From the NCBI GenBank assembly GCA_003139975.1, contig PLHN01000273.1, positions 7,579 to 13,271 on the forward strand: a DNA stretch of 5,693 nt, written 5' to 3'. The notes under the pieces were generated by a model. The model made no database searches, was not told where the DNA came from, and saw only the letters and a list, made by a program, of their open reading frames with translations. This document shows, piece after piece, positions 1 to 5,484 of this stretch (position 1 is its first letter; each line of letters starts with the position of its first letter). The position numbers and the translations under genes were made by a program. The stretch is from Acidobacteriaceae bacterium (GTDB lineage: Bacteria > Acidobacteriota > Terriglobia > Terriglobales > Acidobacteriaceae).

Positions 1-87
1 GGCCTGCTGATGGAAGGATTGCGCTTGCTCGATGAAGCGCAGCGCGACGAGGCGGCTGAGGGAGAAGATGTCCTGCTCGACACCTGA
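1..87 (+). CDS. C-terminal end of an unidentified protein (partial)
   Basis: Reading frame 1 is open from the first base and ends with TGA at 85-87. It gives 28 residues beginning GLLMEGLRLLDEAQ and ending in an acidic stretch (DEAAEGEDVLLDT). The codons look like real coding sequence, and the next gene starts inside it with a ribosome binding site. That arrangement is typical of adjacent co-transcribed genes. The LLMEGLRLLDE-like helix recalls the C-termini of DUF4388/PatA-type regulatory proteins, but 28 residues are too few to name a family, so the function is left open. The start lies outside the window. Confidence 0.6.
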   Translation, partial: GLLMEGLRLLDEAQRDEAAEGEDVLLDT

Positions 88-580
88 TGCCGCGCAGCTT
101 GATGGCGCGCCAGCGGCAGTCTTGACCGTGAGCGATTCGTGCGCGCGCGGCGAGAAAAAAGACTTGTCAGGGCCGGCAGTAGAGGAAGCGCTGAAGCGGC
201 GGGGATTTCGGGTGTCAGCGCGCGGAGTGGTGGCGGACGACAGCAGCACAATCCAGAAGAAACTGATTGAGATGTGCCGGTCGGCGCGGCTGGTGGTGAC
301 GACGGGCGGGACCGGGATTGCTCCACGGGACGTGACGCCGGAGGCTACGCGCGCGGTGTGCGAGCGCCTGGTGGAAGGCATTGCGGAGCATATGCGCGCC
401 GAGGGCATGCGCAAGACTCGTTTTGCGGCGCTGAGCCGCGGCGTGTGCGGAGTTCGCGAGACGAGTTTGATTTTGAATTTGCCGGGCAGTCCCTCGGGAG
501 CGGTCGAGTCGCTGGAAGCGGTAGCGGATCTGCTGTCGCACGCGCTGGAGCTGGTCGCGGGGAAGACGGAACATGGGTAG
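68..580 (+). CDS. mog: Molybdopterin adenylyltransferase, Mog/MoaB family
   Basis: This 170-residue cytosolic enzyme belongs to the MogA/MoaB family (MoCF-binding fold). The family activates molybdopterin with ATP to adenylyl-molybdopterin before molybdate insertion in molybdenum cofactor synthesis. Visible hallmarks are VLTVSDSCARGE (about 18-29), the DD pair at 57-58, the signature TTGGTG at 78-83 followed by PRDVTPEAT (86-94), SRGVCG (123-128) and NLPGSP (137-142). In E. coli MogA the aspartates in the positions of D57/58 and D88 are important for activity. Length matches the family. The ATG at 68 was chosen over the in-frame ATG at 32 because GAGGG at 58-62 lies at good distance and the family N-terminus begins here. 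The gene overlaps the upstream coding end by 20 bases, suggesting translational coupling. Mog and MoaB cannot be separated firmly by sequence alone, and no other moa/moe gene is in the window. Confidence 0.93.
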   Translation: MSCSTPDAAQLDGAPAAVLTVSDSCARGEKKDLSGPAVEEALKRRGFRVSARGVVADDSSTIQKKLIEMCRSARLVVTTGGTGIAPRDVTPEATRAVCERLVEGIAEHMRAEGMRKTRFAALSRGVCGVRETSLILNLPGSPSGAVESLEAVADLLSHALELVAGKTEHG

Positions 581-600
581 GGGCTCGTTTCTATTGGTCA

Positions 601-615
601 TTGCGCGGGGCGCAA
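601..615 (+). terminator. Perfect GC-rich hairpin after mog, possible terminator
   Basis: TTGCGC (601-606) and GCGCAA (610-615) form a perfect 6-bp stem around a GGG triloop, 20 bases after the mog stop codon. No T-run follows, so this is not a classical intrinsic terminator. It could stop transcription weakly, protect the 3' end, or be chance in GC-rich DNA. Confidence 0.3.
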
Positions 616-720
616 GAGCGGATTCCCCACTGCGCTGGAAATGACAAGCATTGTTGAAGAATGCACCGTGCGCAGTTGAGTTTGCGAAACTGCACGCCCC
701 TCAGTTCGCTGGCACTGGCT

Positions 721-742
721 GCGCGGACAGGAGTGTCCGCGC
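721..742. repeat. Perfect 9-bp inverted repeat with GGAG loop (REP-like)
   Basis: GCGCGGACA (721-729) is exactly complementary to TGTCCGCGC (734-742), with a GGAG tetraloop. A 9-bp GC-rich stem with a four-base loop is stable as RNA or as extruded DNA. It could be an extragenic palindromic repeat unit or a 5'-leader structure of the DedA transcript. Copy number elsewhere in the genome would decide. Confidence 0.55.
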
Positions 743-743
743 C

Positions 744-772
744 ACACAACCAATCGCGTAAACTGGTTGTGT
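744..772. repeat. Perfect 9-bp inverted repeat just upstream of the DedA start
   Basis: ACACAACCA (744-752) pairs exactly with TGGTTGTGT (764-772) around an 11-base loop (753-763). It begins two bases after the previous hairpin and ends 19 bases before the TTG start at 792. As RNA it would sit in the leader close to the ribosome entry site; as DNA it could be an operator. No T-run follows, so it is not an obvious terminator. Confidence 0.5.
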
Positions 773-791
773 TCTGCTGGACAACATTTCA

Positions 792-1460
792 TTGCACAAA
801 ATCAAACATTTTGTCCACGCGTATGGGGAGTGGATCAAGCACGCGCTGGCGCCGCTGGGGCCCTGGGGGATGCTGGCGTTTGCGGCCGTCGACGGGTCGT
901 TTCTGGGCATGCCGCTGGACGCGATTTTTGTCGGCTATGTGTACAACGATCGCGCGCGATTTCTGCTCTACGTGTTCTTGGCGTCGGCGGGAGGCGCGCT
1001 GGGCAGCATTGTGATTTACGCGATCGGGTACACCGGCGGCGAGGTGTTGCTGCGCAAACGGCTGTCGCCGGAAAAGTTCGAGAAGATTCATGCGTCGTTT
1101 GAGAAGCATGAATTCTGGGCGCTGATGTTTCCGGCCATGCTGCCGCCTCCCACTCCGTTCAAAATTGTGGTGCTGGCGGCGGCGGGGTTCGAGATGAACT
1201 TCGCGCATTTTCTGCTGGCCATTTTTGCGGGACGGTTCGTGCGCTTTCTGATCGAGGCGCTGCTCACGCTATGGTTCGGCCCCGGTATTGTCTCGATCGC
1301 GGGGAACATGTTCGTGCATCATTATGTTTCGCTTCTGGTGGGAGCAGGGATAGTAGTGGCGTGGTTCGTGTGGCGGAAAAGACTGGCAACGAAAAAAAGA
1401 AGCGCAGCGCGAAAGGCCGATTCCGCGCTGCGCGGGGAAGAACACGAATCGGCCGGCTAA
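792..1460 (+). CDS. DedA/VTT-domain (SNARE-associated-type) membrane protein
   Basis: This 222-residue integral inner-membrane protein resembles the DedA/VTT superfamily. Members flip lipids such as undecaprenyl phosphate or phosphatidylethanolamine, or support membrane homeostasis; the substrate here cannot be told. Hydrophobic segments lie at about 22-50, 57-80, 110-132, 140-165 and 180-196, and a Lys/Arg-rich cytoplasmic tail follows. GxxGSxxxYxxGxxGG (68-83) fits the family. The usual RFxPxxR motif of the re-entrant loop is replaced by FPAMLPPPTPFK (113-124), placing this in a divergent subgroup. The start is TTG at 792: the frame is open back to a stop at 759-761, but no ATG or GTG lies between. 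The next ATG (residue 27) would cut into the first hydrophobic segment. The ribosome binding site is weak (GGA at 779-781). Two hairpins sit immediately upstream. The stop overlaps the convergent gene by four bases. Confidence 0.85.
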   Translation: MHKIKHFVHAYGEWIKHALAPLGPWGMLAFAAVDGSFLGMPLDAIFVGYVYNDRARFLLYVFLASAGGALGSIVIYAIGYTGGEVLLRKRLSPEKFEKIHASFEKHEFWALMFPAMLPPPTPFKIVVLAAAGFEMNFAHFLLAIFAGRFVRFLIEALLTLWFGPGIVSIAGNMFVHHYVSLLVGAGIVVAWFVWRKRLATKKRSAARKADSALRGEEHESAG

Positions 1461-1999
1461 GCTGCCGCCGGACCGTGAGCTTTGCCGGAGCGGGCGAGCA
1501 GCGCGGCTGCTGCGGGCACTCCGAACATGAGCGCCGTGAACACGAGGTCGCCAGCAACGCCGCGGCGGAAGAATGGGAGCGCGGCGTCGTAGCAAACCAT
1601 CAGGCCGGCGAAAGTCCTGGGGTACATATTCCAGCAAGCCCAGACGGCGAAATTACTCACCACGAAAAACGAAACCGAGCTGGCGAGCGATGCGCCGCCG
1701 ACGCGGAGCCAGTCTGTGGTTGAGCGCAAGCCGGCGCTTTCACGAAGGCTGGTGCCGAGCCAGAGAATAGCCGCGTACCAGAGCCAAGTGACGAAGTGGT
1801 CCCACGAAAACTGGTAGGCGTAGACGAACTTCGTGAGCACAACGTCGGAAGCGGCGAGCAGCACGAGCGGAACCCAGAGCTGGCGGCGCGATCCGCGGGC
1901 ACCGAAATAAAGCAGGGCGGCGGCAACGGGAGTGAAAGCCAGGGGATGCGGCATGAACCGGACCGCGATTGCGACAAGGACAAACAGATAAGCCAGCAT
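1457..1999 (-). CDS. DUF6580 family integral membrane protein
   Basis: This is a 180-residue polytopic membrane protein of unknown function. It carries the pattern I associate with DUF6580: RFMPHPLAFTPVAA at 14-27, a SDxxL segment after the second or third helix (about 52-56), SNFAVW (about 115-120) and YPRTFAGLMVCYDAALPFF (about 126-144). Hydrophobic segments lie at about 1-14, 22-35, 41-56, 68-84, 100-122 and 150-168. The overall plan recalls small substrate-binding S-components of ECF vitamin transporters, but that is only a resemblance. ATG at 1999 was chosen because GAGGTGAT lies directly upstream; the in-frame GTG at 2005 is itself part of that ribosome binding site. The gene is divergent from the small membrane protein at 2112 and convergent with the DedA gene, sharing CTAA at 1457-1460 where both stop. 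Confidence 0.82.
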   Translation of the reverse strand: MLAYLFVLVAIAVRFMPHPLAFTPVAAALLYFGARGSRRQLWVPLVLLAASDVVLTKFVYAYQFSWDHFVTWLWYAAILWLGTSLRESAGLRSTTDWLRVGGASLASSVSFFVVSNFAVWACWNMYPRTFAGLMVCYDAALPFFRRGVAGDLVFTALMFGVPAAAALLARSGKAHGPAAA

Positions 2000-2027
2000 G
2001 ATCACCTCACAAAAATGGACAATTAGG

Positions 2028-2057
2028 ATTGTGGCGCGTGGGGAGGGAGTTGGTCAA
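2028..2057 (-). promoter_or_regulatory. Candidate sigma-70-type promoter for the DUF6580 gene
   Basis: On the minus strand TTGACC (2057-2052) and CACAAT (2033-2028) are separated by 18 bases. They match the -35 consensus at 5 of 6 and the -10 consensus at 4 of 6 positions. Transcription would start near 2021, giving a leader of about 20 bases with the GAGGTGAT ribosome binding site. A 5-bp inverted repeat (ACAAT 2019-2023, ATTGT 2028-2032) overlaps the -10 region. Predicted by eye only. Confidence 0.35.
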
Positions 2058-2111
2058 GGGAAGCGAAGGCGGCGTAAGCTCGGATGAAAGGGAAAACGGC
2101 CCCGCAACGAC

Positions 2112-2360
2112 ATGACCGGCATTGTTATCTTTAACGTCTTGATGATTGCCCTTGCGGCCGCGGTCGGGTCCGCCCTCGTGCCTACGAACCGCATCAGCTC
2201 CATGCTGGAATGGCTGCACGCCATTATCGGGATCACGCCGCCGGCGCCGGAAAAATCAAAATTGTTTGCGCTCGTTTGGATCGGGTCGATGATTGCGATC
2301 GTGGATGGCCTTCTTTTCCTGCTCGTGTTTCTGACGCTTCGTGCGATGGGATCCAGATGA
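2112..2360 (+). CDS. Small two-helix membrane protein, unknown function
   Basis: This 82-residue protein has two strongly hydrophobic segments (about 3-24 and 55-78) joined by a polar, proline-containing linker with TPPAPEKSK around 42-50. It is probably an inner-membrane hairpin protein. I do not recognise a family. Codon choice looks like that of the neighbours (mostly G/C third positions), and the membrane pattern is coherent over the full length, which argues for a real gene. The frame is closed upstream at 2085-2087, so the ATG at 2112 is the first possible start. There is no good ribosome binding site near it; AGGGAA at 2089-2094 is too far away. Its last 105 bases are antisense to the 3' end of the TetR-family gene, so one of the two ends may be overpredicted. 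Confidence 0.65.
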   Translation: MTGIVIFNVLMIALAAAVGSALVPTNRISSMLEWLHAIIGITPPAPEKSKLFALVWIGSMIAIVDGLLFLLVFLTLRAMGSR

Positions 2361-2957
2361 ACTCACCCGGCGCCGGCCGGCCTTCGTACGCGTTTTGCAC
2401 GATTCCACAAAGCGAGCGAGCAACCGCAGAGCTTGTTCGGTGCGGGCGCGATCCCCGGTCGCGCACAGGTCAAGGAGCAACCCTCGGGTGGCGGCGAGGA
2501 GCAGCGTTGCCTTGGCCTCATCGGACTTCGATGGCCGGGATGTCCTTTCTGTGACTCCTTTCCAATGGGCGAGCGGATCTTCGAGGATGCCGGGATAGTC
2601 CTTCGGGTGGCGGAGGGCGAGCGCGTACAACTCGAAAAGCAGGCGCAGTTGAGGCTGCTTGGATCGCGCGCTCATCCCCTGCCAGAGCCAGCGTAGGAAC
2701 TCGGATAACGTTCGTGGTTTCTTCCCGGCCTGGAACCATGCCTGGATGCGCGCATCTTCACGTTCGCGCAGGCCGAAAAGGATCTCGCGCATCAATCCTT
2801 CCCGCGATCCAAAGTGATAGACAAGCATGCGGGCATTCGTCTTCAGGGCCTGGGCAAGGGGTCTCAGGGCCAGGTCGCGGAATCCGTGGGAGAGAACATA
2901 TTCAACAGCCTGATCGCGAAGTCGAGCGCGGATGTGGGGTTCGGGCGGTCTGGCCAT
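2256..2957 (-). CDS. TetR/AcrR-family transcriptional regulator
   Basis: This is a 233-residue DNA-binding repressor-type protein. The N-terminal TetR_N domain (about 9-56) includes a helix-turn-helix at about 28-49, with the family-typical end VYHFGSREGLMREIL (46-60). The rest, to about 195, is helical and should hold the ligand pocket and dimer interface; the ligand cannot be predicted. TetR proteins are usually about 190-220 residues long. Here the last ~34 residues are a polar, Lys/Arg/His/Glu-rich tail encoded antisense to the membrane helix of the neighbouring small gene. The tail may be functionally irrelevant read-on sequence. The ATG at 2957 follows AGAGG at 11-base spacing. A perfect 24-bp palindrome lies 24 bases upstream, between this gene and the divergent SnoaL-like gene, suggesting autoregulation and control of that gene. 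Confidence 0.9.
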   Translation of the reverse strand: MARPPEPHIRARLRDQAVEYVLSHGFRDLALRPLAQALKTNARMLVYHFGSREGLMREILFGLREREDARIQAWFQAGKKPRTLSEFLRWLWQGMSARSKQPQLRLLFELYALALRHPKDYPGILEDPLAHWKGVTERTSRPSKSDEAKATLLLAATRGLLLDLCATGDRARTEQALRLLARFVESCKTRTKAGRRRVSSSGSHRTKRQKHEQEKKAIHDRNHRPDPNERKQF

Positions 2958-2981
2958 GAGGATGTTTTCCTCTCTTCCTAA

Positions 2982-3005
2982 TTAATGTAACATGTGTTAC
3001 ATTAA
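2982..3005. promoter_or_regulatory. 24-bp perfect palindrome, probable TetR operator
   Basis: The left arm TTAATGTAACA (2982-2992), a TG spacer and the exact reverse complement of the arm (2995-3005) form an 11+2+11 bp palindrome. Its core TGTAACA-TG-TGTTACA has the size and symmetry of TetR-family dimer sites. It is the only AT-rich block in the 81-base gap between the divergent start codons, so it probably overlaps both promoters. The repressor is inferred to block its own gene and the SnoaL-like gene together and to release both on ligand binding. Confidence 0.85.
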
Positions 3006-3027
3006 GTGTCGGGGCATTTTTCCCCAC

Positions 3028-3031
3028 GGAG
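3028..3031 (+). promoter_or_regulatory. Ribosome binding site deciding the SnoaL-like start
   Basis: GGAG at 3028-3031 lies seven bases before ATG 3039. It supports this start rather than the upstream GTG at 3006, which has only the operator palindrome in front of it. Confidence 0.7.
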
Positions 3032-3038
3032 TGCAAAT

Positions 3039-3542
3039 ATGCGAAAAGGTTTGATTTCGATCCTATTCCTCGCCCTCGCTCTCCCCGGCTTTGCGCGATC
3101 AGCCAGCGAGCAGGAAAGAAACAAGAACGTAGCCCGGAACTTTTTCGAGGAAGTGCTCAGCCAGGGAAAACTCGAGAAGTATGCGGATTCGCACGCCAAG
3201 GATTTTGTGGCGCATAACGGCGGCCGCACTGCCACAGTTGAGGAGGACATGGCCTATGCCCGGGAAGAACGCGAGGCTCTGCCGGACATGAGCTTCAGGG
3301 TGAACCGGATGGTCGCGGAGAGGGATCTGGTAGTGGTCCATTTTACCGTGAGCGGTACGAACACCCAGGCAGGGATGGGGTTTCCGGCAACGGGCAAGAA
3401 GATCGAGAGTGACGGGATGACGATCTTCCGTTTCAAAGACGGCAAGATTTGTGAGGAGTGGAACGTATTCGACATGTTGGGAGTGATGCGGCAGGCGGGT
3501 CTGTTGCCTCCGGAGACGGGTGTGTTATCTCCGCAGAAGTGA
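3039..3542 (+). CDS. Secreted SnoaL-like / ester cyclase-type protein (NTF2 fold)
   Basis: This 167-residue exported protein has a signal peptide (MRKG, hydrophobic core about 5-17, cleavage probably near FARSA, 20-24). The mature part fits the SnoaL-like/ester cyclase branch of the NTF2-like fold: NKNVARNFFEEVLSQGKLE at the front, then a GTNTQAGMGFPATGKKIESDGMTIFRFKDGKICEEWNVFD block, ending in LGVMRQAGLLP. Enzymes of this fold act as polyketide cyclases, isomerases or hydrolases, but many members have no known reaction, and an exported one is hard to assign. ATG at 3039 was chosen over the in-frame GTG at 3006 because GGAG (3028-3031) lies seven bases upstream and it yields a clean signal peptide; the GTG touches the operator. 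The gene is divergent from the TetR gene and probably its target. It ends 16 bases before the convergent YdjM-like gene. Confidence 0.85.
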   Translation: MRKGLISILFLALALPGFARSASEQERNKNVARNFFEEVLSQGKLEKYADSHAKDFVAHNGGRTATVEEDMAYAREEREALPDMSFRVNRMVAERDLVVVHFTVSGTNTQAGMGFPATGKKIESDGMTIFRFKDGKICEEWNVFDMLGVMRQAGLLPPETGVLSPQK

Positions 3543-3558
3543 GGTTGGACGGATTCCA

Positions 3559-4635
3559 CTATTTCTGCCCGGACGGCGCCGACCGCGTGCCCATCTGCTC
3601 GCTCACGACCTGCAGGTCGCGGGTAAGAAGAACTCTTGCCCCGAGCATGGCGCGGGCGGAGGTTTGGCCGGGATAGGCGTAGCGCAAATCGCGCAGGCGG
3701 ACGACGTAGGCGGCGCGGGAGTGCTCGGCGGGATCGCTGTCGATCTGCTCGGTCTCGGTAATCGGATACTGCGCCCAGCTCAGATAGACGCGCCCGAGAT
3801 AGCTCTCCTTGGCGGCGAGCGTGATGGGTGTTTCTTCGGGCTTGTAGCGAATCTGCATCTTGCTCTCAGGGTCGACTTCGGGGGTCATCGAATTGGCGGT
3901 CAGCGAATCCACATTCATCATCGCGAAAAAGGCGGGAGTCTCGGCAACGCCGTACCAGCGGAAGGGATTCATCGCATACGGGTAGGCGGAAACGCGGATG
4001 GCGTCGGCTTCATTGTAAGTGCGGGCGTTGAGCGCGCCGATGGCGCGGCGGTGTTCGTAGTCGCACAGTCCCCAGAACGCAAACGTGGCGACCAGCGCAG
4101 CCGTCGCTGCGATGCGGCCGGGCGGGCCTTTCTGGCGCACGCCGATTTCCTGATTGATGAGCGAAAACAGCGCGGGCACGGTGAGGCCGAGAACGAGGAA
4201 GACGAGAAGGATCGGCTCGACGATGAAAACGATGTCCCAGGAAATCCAGCGTTCGGAGAACGGCCAGAAGGGCCGGATGCCGTAGCTGGTGGTGTAGTCG
4301 AGCAGAATGTGGCTGAGGCCCGCGAGGCAGGCGTAAGCGAAAAGCAGTCCCCAGCGCGGTGGAAGATTGGGGTTGCGCGTCTTGCGGCCGCGCAGTCGCC
4401 AGATTCCGAACATAAAGGCGACGACGGCGGCGGCCACGAGCGGCACACCTAGAAATGAGTGAGTGAACCCGCGATGGTGATTGAGGCCGAAGGCCGAACC
4501 GCCAAAGCGGCTGAACACGTCGAGGTCGGGTGCTTCCGCCGCAAGCGTGAGCGTAGCTGTGGCGAGCGCAGTTTTGCGGTTAAGCCCGGCGCGGCCCACG
4601 TTGGCGCCGAACAGGAAATGGGTGACGGGTTCCAA
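3559..4635 (-). CDS. YdjM/DUF457-type membrane-bound metal-dependent hydrolase with C-terminal domain
   Basis: This is a 358-residue inner-membrane protein. Its N-terminal half matches the YdjM/YbcI family (PF04307, 'LexA-binding, inner membrane-associated putative hydrolase'). Likely metal ligands are H6 in EPVTHF, D37 and D39 in EAPDLD, the HHRGFTHS motif (53-60) and HILLD (109-113). Membrane segments lie at about 62-79, 96-113, 131-153 and 172-190. From about 195 a soluble ~160-residue C-terminal part follows (PFRWYGV, RVYLSWAQYP, RYAYPG). It is probably periplasmic and is also found in longer members. The substrate is unknown. The only start is TTG at 4635: an in-frame TAA lies 12 bases upstream and the family motif begins at residue 3. 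No Shine-Dalgarno sequence is visible before it. It lies 46 bases after the stop of the secreted protein gene on the same strand, so the two may be co-transcribed. Confidence 0.85.
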   Translation of the reverse strand: MEPVTHFLFGANVGRAGLNRKTALATATLTLAAEAPDLDVFSRFGGSAFGLNHHRGFTHSFLGVPLVAAAVVAFMFGIWRLRGRKTRNPNLPPRWGLLFAYACLAGLSHILLDYTTSYGIRPFWPFSERWISWDIVFIVEPILLVFLVLGLTVPALFSLINQEIGVRQKGPPGRIAATAALVATFAFWGLCDYEHRRAIGALNARTYNEADAIRVSAYPYAMNPFRWYGVAETPAFFAMMNVDSLTANSMTPEVDPESKMQIRYKPEETPITLAAKESYLGRVYLSWAQYPITETEQIDSDPAEHSRAAYVVRLRDLRYAYPGQTSARAMLGARVLLTRDLQVVSEQMGTRSAPSGQK

Positions 4636-4681
4636 AAGAGCTTAGAAGAGTTTAGCCGATATCGCGAATCAGAGGTCCGGG

Positions 4682-5326
4682 CTAGTTGACCAGGCGGAAA
4701 CCGGCCGCGAGGCCGGTATGTTGGAGGCCGCCACTGGCAGCAGGCCCAGGGCCCACCGAAAACACTACAGTGGTTCCAGCTTTCAACACGGCTATCCGCT
4801 TGAACGGCACAAGTTGCCCGTCGGATGTGATGCTGCAACTGAAAAGAACCTTGCCATTCGCCACGACGCCGCCGACCGTACCGATGCCATCGTGGTGCCC
4901 GCGAAAGGATCCCTCCAGGGAATACTTGCCATCGATAGGGGCCGTGAAGATGACATCGGAATAATGTCCGCCATCCCCGGTCACGAGCGTGAATTCGTTT
5001 GCCGATAAATGAAGATTGCCCTCATCGAAGGCCGGTCCGTTGTTGAATTCCGCTGACGGTGAGTTGGCAAGATCGACCGACGACGAAAACCAGAACTGTG
5101 CGTTTGCGCCGTTCACGCCGTTCTGCTCGGCGCGATCATAGAGCGTGACCGGGGCCGTAAATCCCGAGGAGTAACCATATGACCACACGCCGTATGGGTT
5201 GCTCTTGCTGGGCCACCCTTCCTTGAACGCGGCAGACACGTCCCAGCTCTGCGCCCAACAACTGCCCGTCACGGCCGCGAGGAAAGAAAGTACTGCCAAA
5301 TACCGGGAAAAGGACTTGAGAATCAT
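4682..5326 (-). CDS. Secreted beta-rich protein of unknown function
   Basis: This is a 214-residue exported protein. The signal peptide covers residues 1-25 (K4/R8, hydrophobic core 10-21, cleavage probably after CWA at 23-25). The mature protein is rich in Gly, Ser, Val and aromatic residues with alternating hydrophobic stretches, suggesting a beta-sandwich. The front (WDVSAAFKEGWPSKSNPYGVWSYGY, 28-52) resembles the N-termini of many PEP-CTERM proteins. However, the C-terminus (GLAAGFRLVN) carries no PEP-CTERM motif, membrane anchor or sorting tail, so free release is likely. Later parts (SDVIFTAPIDGKYSLEGSFRG, about 124-144; VLFSCSITSDG; VLKAGTTVVFSVGPG) look like a small carbohydrate-binding-like or concanavalin-like fold; this is inference. 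ATG at 5326 has an excellent AAGGAG (5333-5338) upstream. The gene lies downstream of a TonB-dependent receptor end on the same strand, after a 204-base gap. Confidence 0.82.
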   Translation of the reverse strand: MILKSFSRYLAVLSFLAAVTGSCWAQSWDVSAAFKEGWPSKSNPYGVWSYGYSSGFTAPVTLYDRAEQNGVNGANAQFWFSSSVDLANSPSAEFNNGPAFDEGNLHLSANEFTLVTGDGGHYSDVIFTAPIDGKYSLEGSFRGHHDGIGTVGGVVANGKVLFSCSITSDGQLVPFKRIAVLKAGTTVVFSVGPGPAASGGLQHTGLAAGFRLVN

Positions 5327-5332
5327 TTACCG

Positions 5333-5338
5333 CTCCTT
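5333..5338 (-). promoter_or_regulatory. Strong ribosome binding site of the secreted protein gene
   Basis: On the minus strand AAGGAG at 5338-5333 lies six bases before ATG 5326. It is the best Shine-Dalgarno match in the window and fixes the start. Confidence 0.8.
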
Positions 5339-5398
5339 TTGAAGCTGGAACCGGCCAGCATTTCCTCGTGACGCGGCGTACGGATCTAGATTGTCCCA

Positions 5399-5427
5399 AG
5401 GATAGTGAATTGGGCTGCGGAACTCAA
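5399..5427 (-). promoter_or_regulatory. Candidate promoter for the secreted protein gene
   Basis: On the minus strand TTGAGT (5427-5422) and TATCCT (5404-5399) are separated by exactly 17 bases. Each matches its sigma-70 consensus at 4 of 6 positions. The start of transcription would be near 5392, giving a leader of about 65 bases. It is supported by position between the receptor end and the gene, but predicted by eye only. Confidence 0.3.
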
Positions 5428-5484
5428 GGAGGGGGTCTGACTCCCGATTTCGCCGATCCGAGTCAATGAGCGCAATGGCGATGT

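Larger units (their letters stand above)
581..791. other. Intergenic region with a cluster of inverted repeats
   Basis: These 211 bases between mog and the DedA gene show no convincing coding sequence. They hold the hairpin at 601-615, a 6-bp inverted repeat (GCAGTT 672-677, AACTGC 688-693) and two back-to-back perfect 9-bp hairpins at 721-742 and 744-772. The stretch at about 616-650 (GCGGATTCC...GAAATGACAAG) resembles in style the interspersed repeats common in large acidobacterial genomes; only one copy is in the window, so this cannot be shown here. A promoter for the DedA gene should lie in this gap, but I see no strong -35/-10 pair. Confidence 0.5.

Noticed and set aside
215..657. Long open frames on both strands across the mog gene
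   Set aside because: They are out-of-frame shadows in GC-rich coding DNA with Arg/Ala-rich, low-complexity translations; the mog frame has all family motifs.
3011..3025. GGGG...CCCC hairpin between operator and SnoaL-like start
   Set aside because: Four pairs with a seven-base loop is too weak to call an attenuator or terminator.
3006..3038. GTG at 3006 as start of the SnoaL-like gene
   Set aside because: It abuts the operator palindrome and has no ribosome binding site; ATG 3039 has GGAG and gives a proper signal peptide.
3520..4452. 310-codon plus-strand frame opposite the hydrolase gene
   Set aside because: Its translation is Gly/Arg/Glu-rich with no recognisable domain and is the antisense of a well-supported YdjM-family gene.
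4700..4717. Perfect 7-bp hairpin ACCGGCC/GGCCGGT
   Set aside because: It lies inside the coding end of the secreted protein gene, is made of common GC-rich codons, and has no U-run; chance is a sufficient explanation.
5428..5444. GGAG/CTCC pairing as a terminator
   Set aside because: Only four base pairs with a long loop; not significant in this composition.
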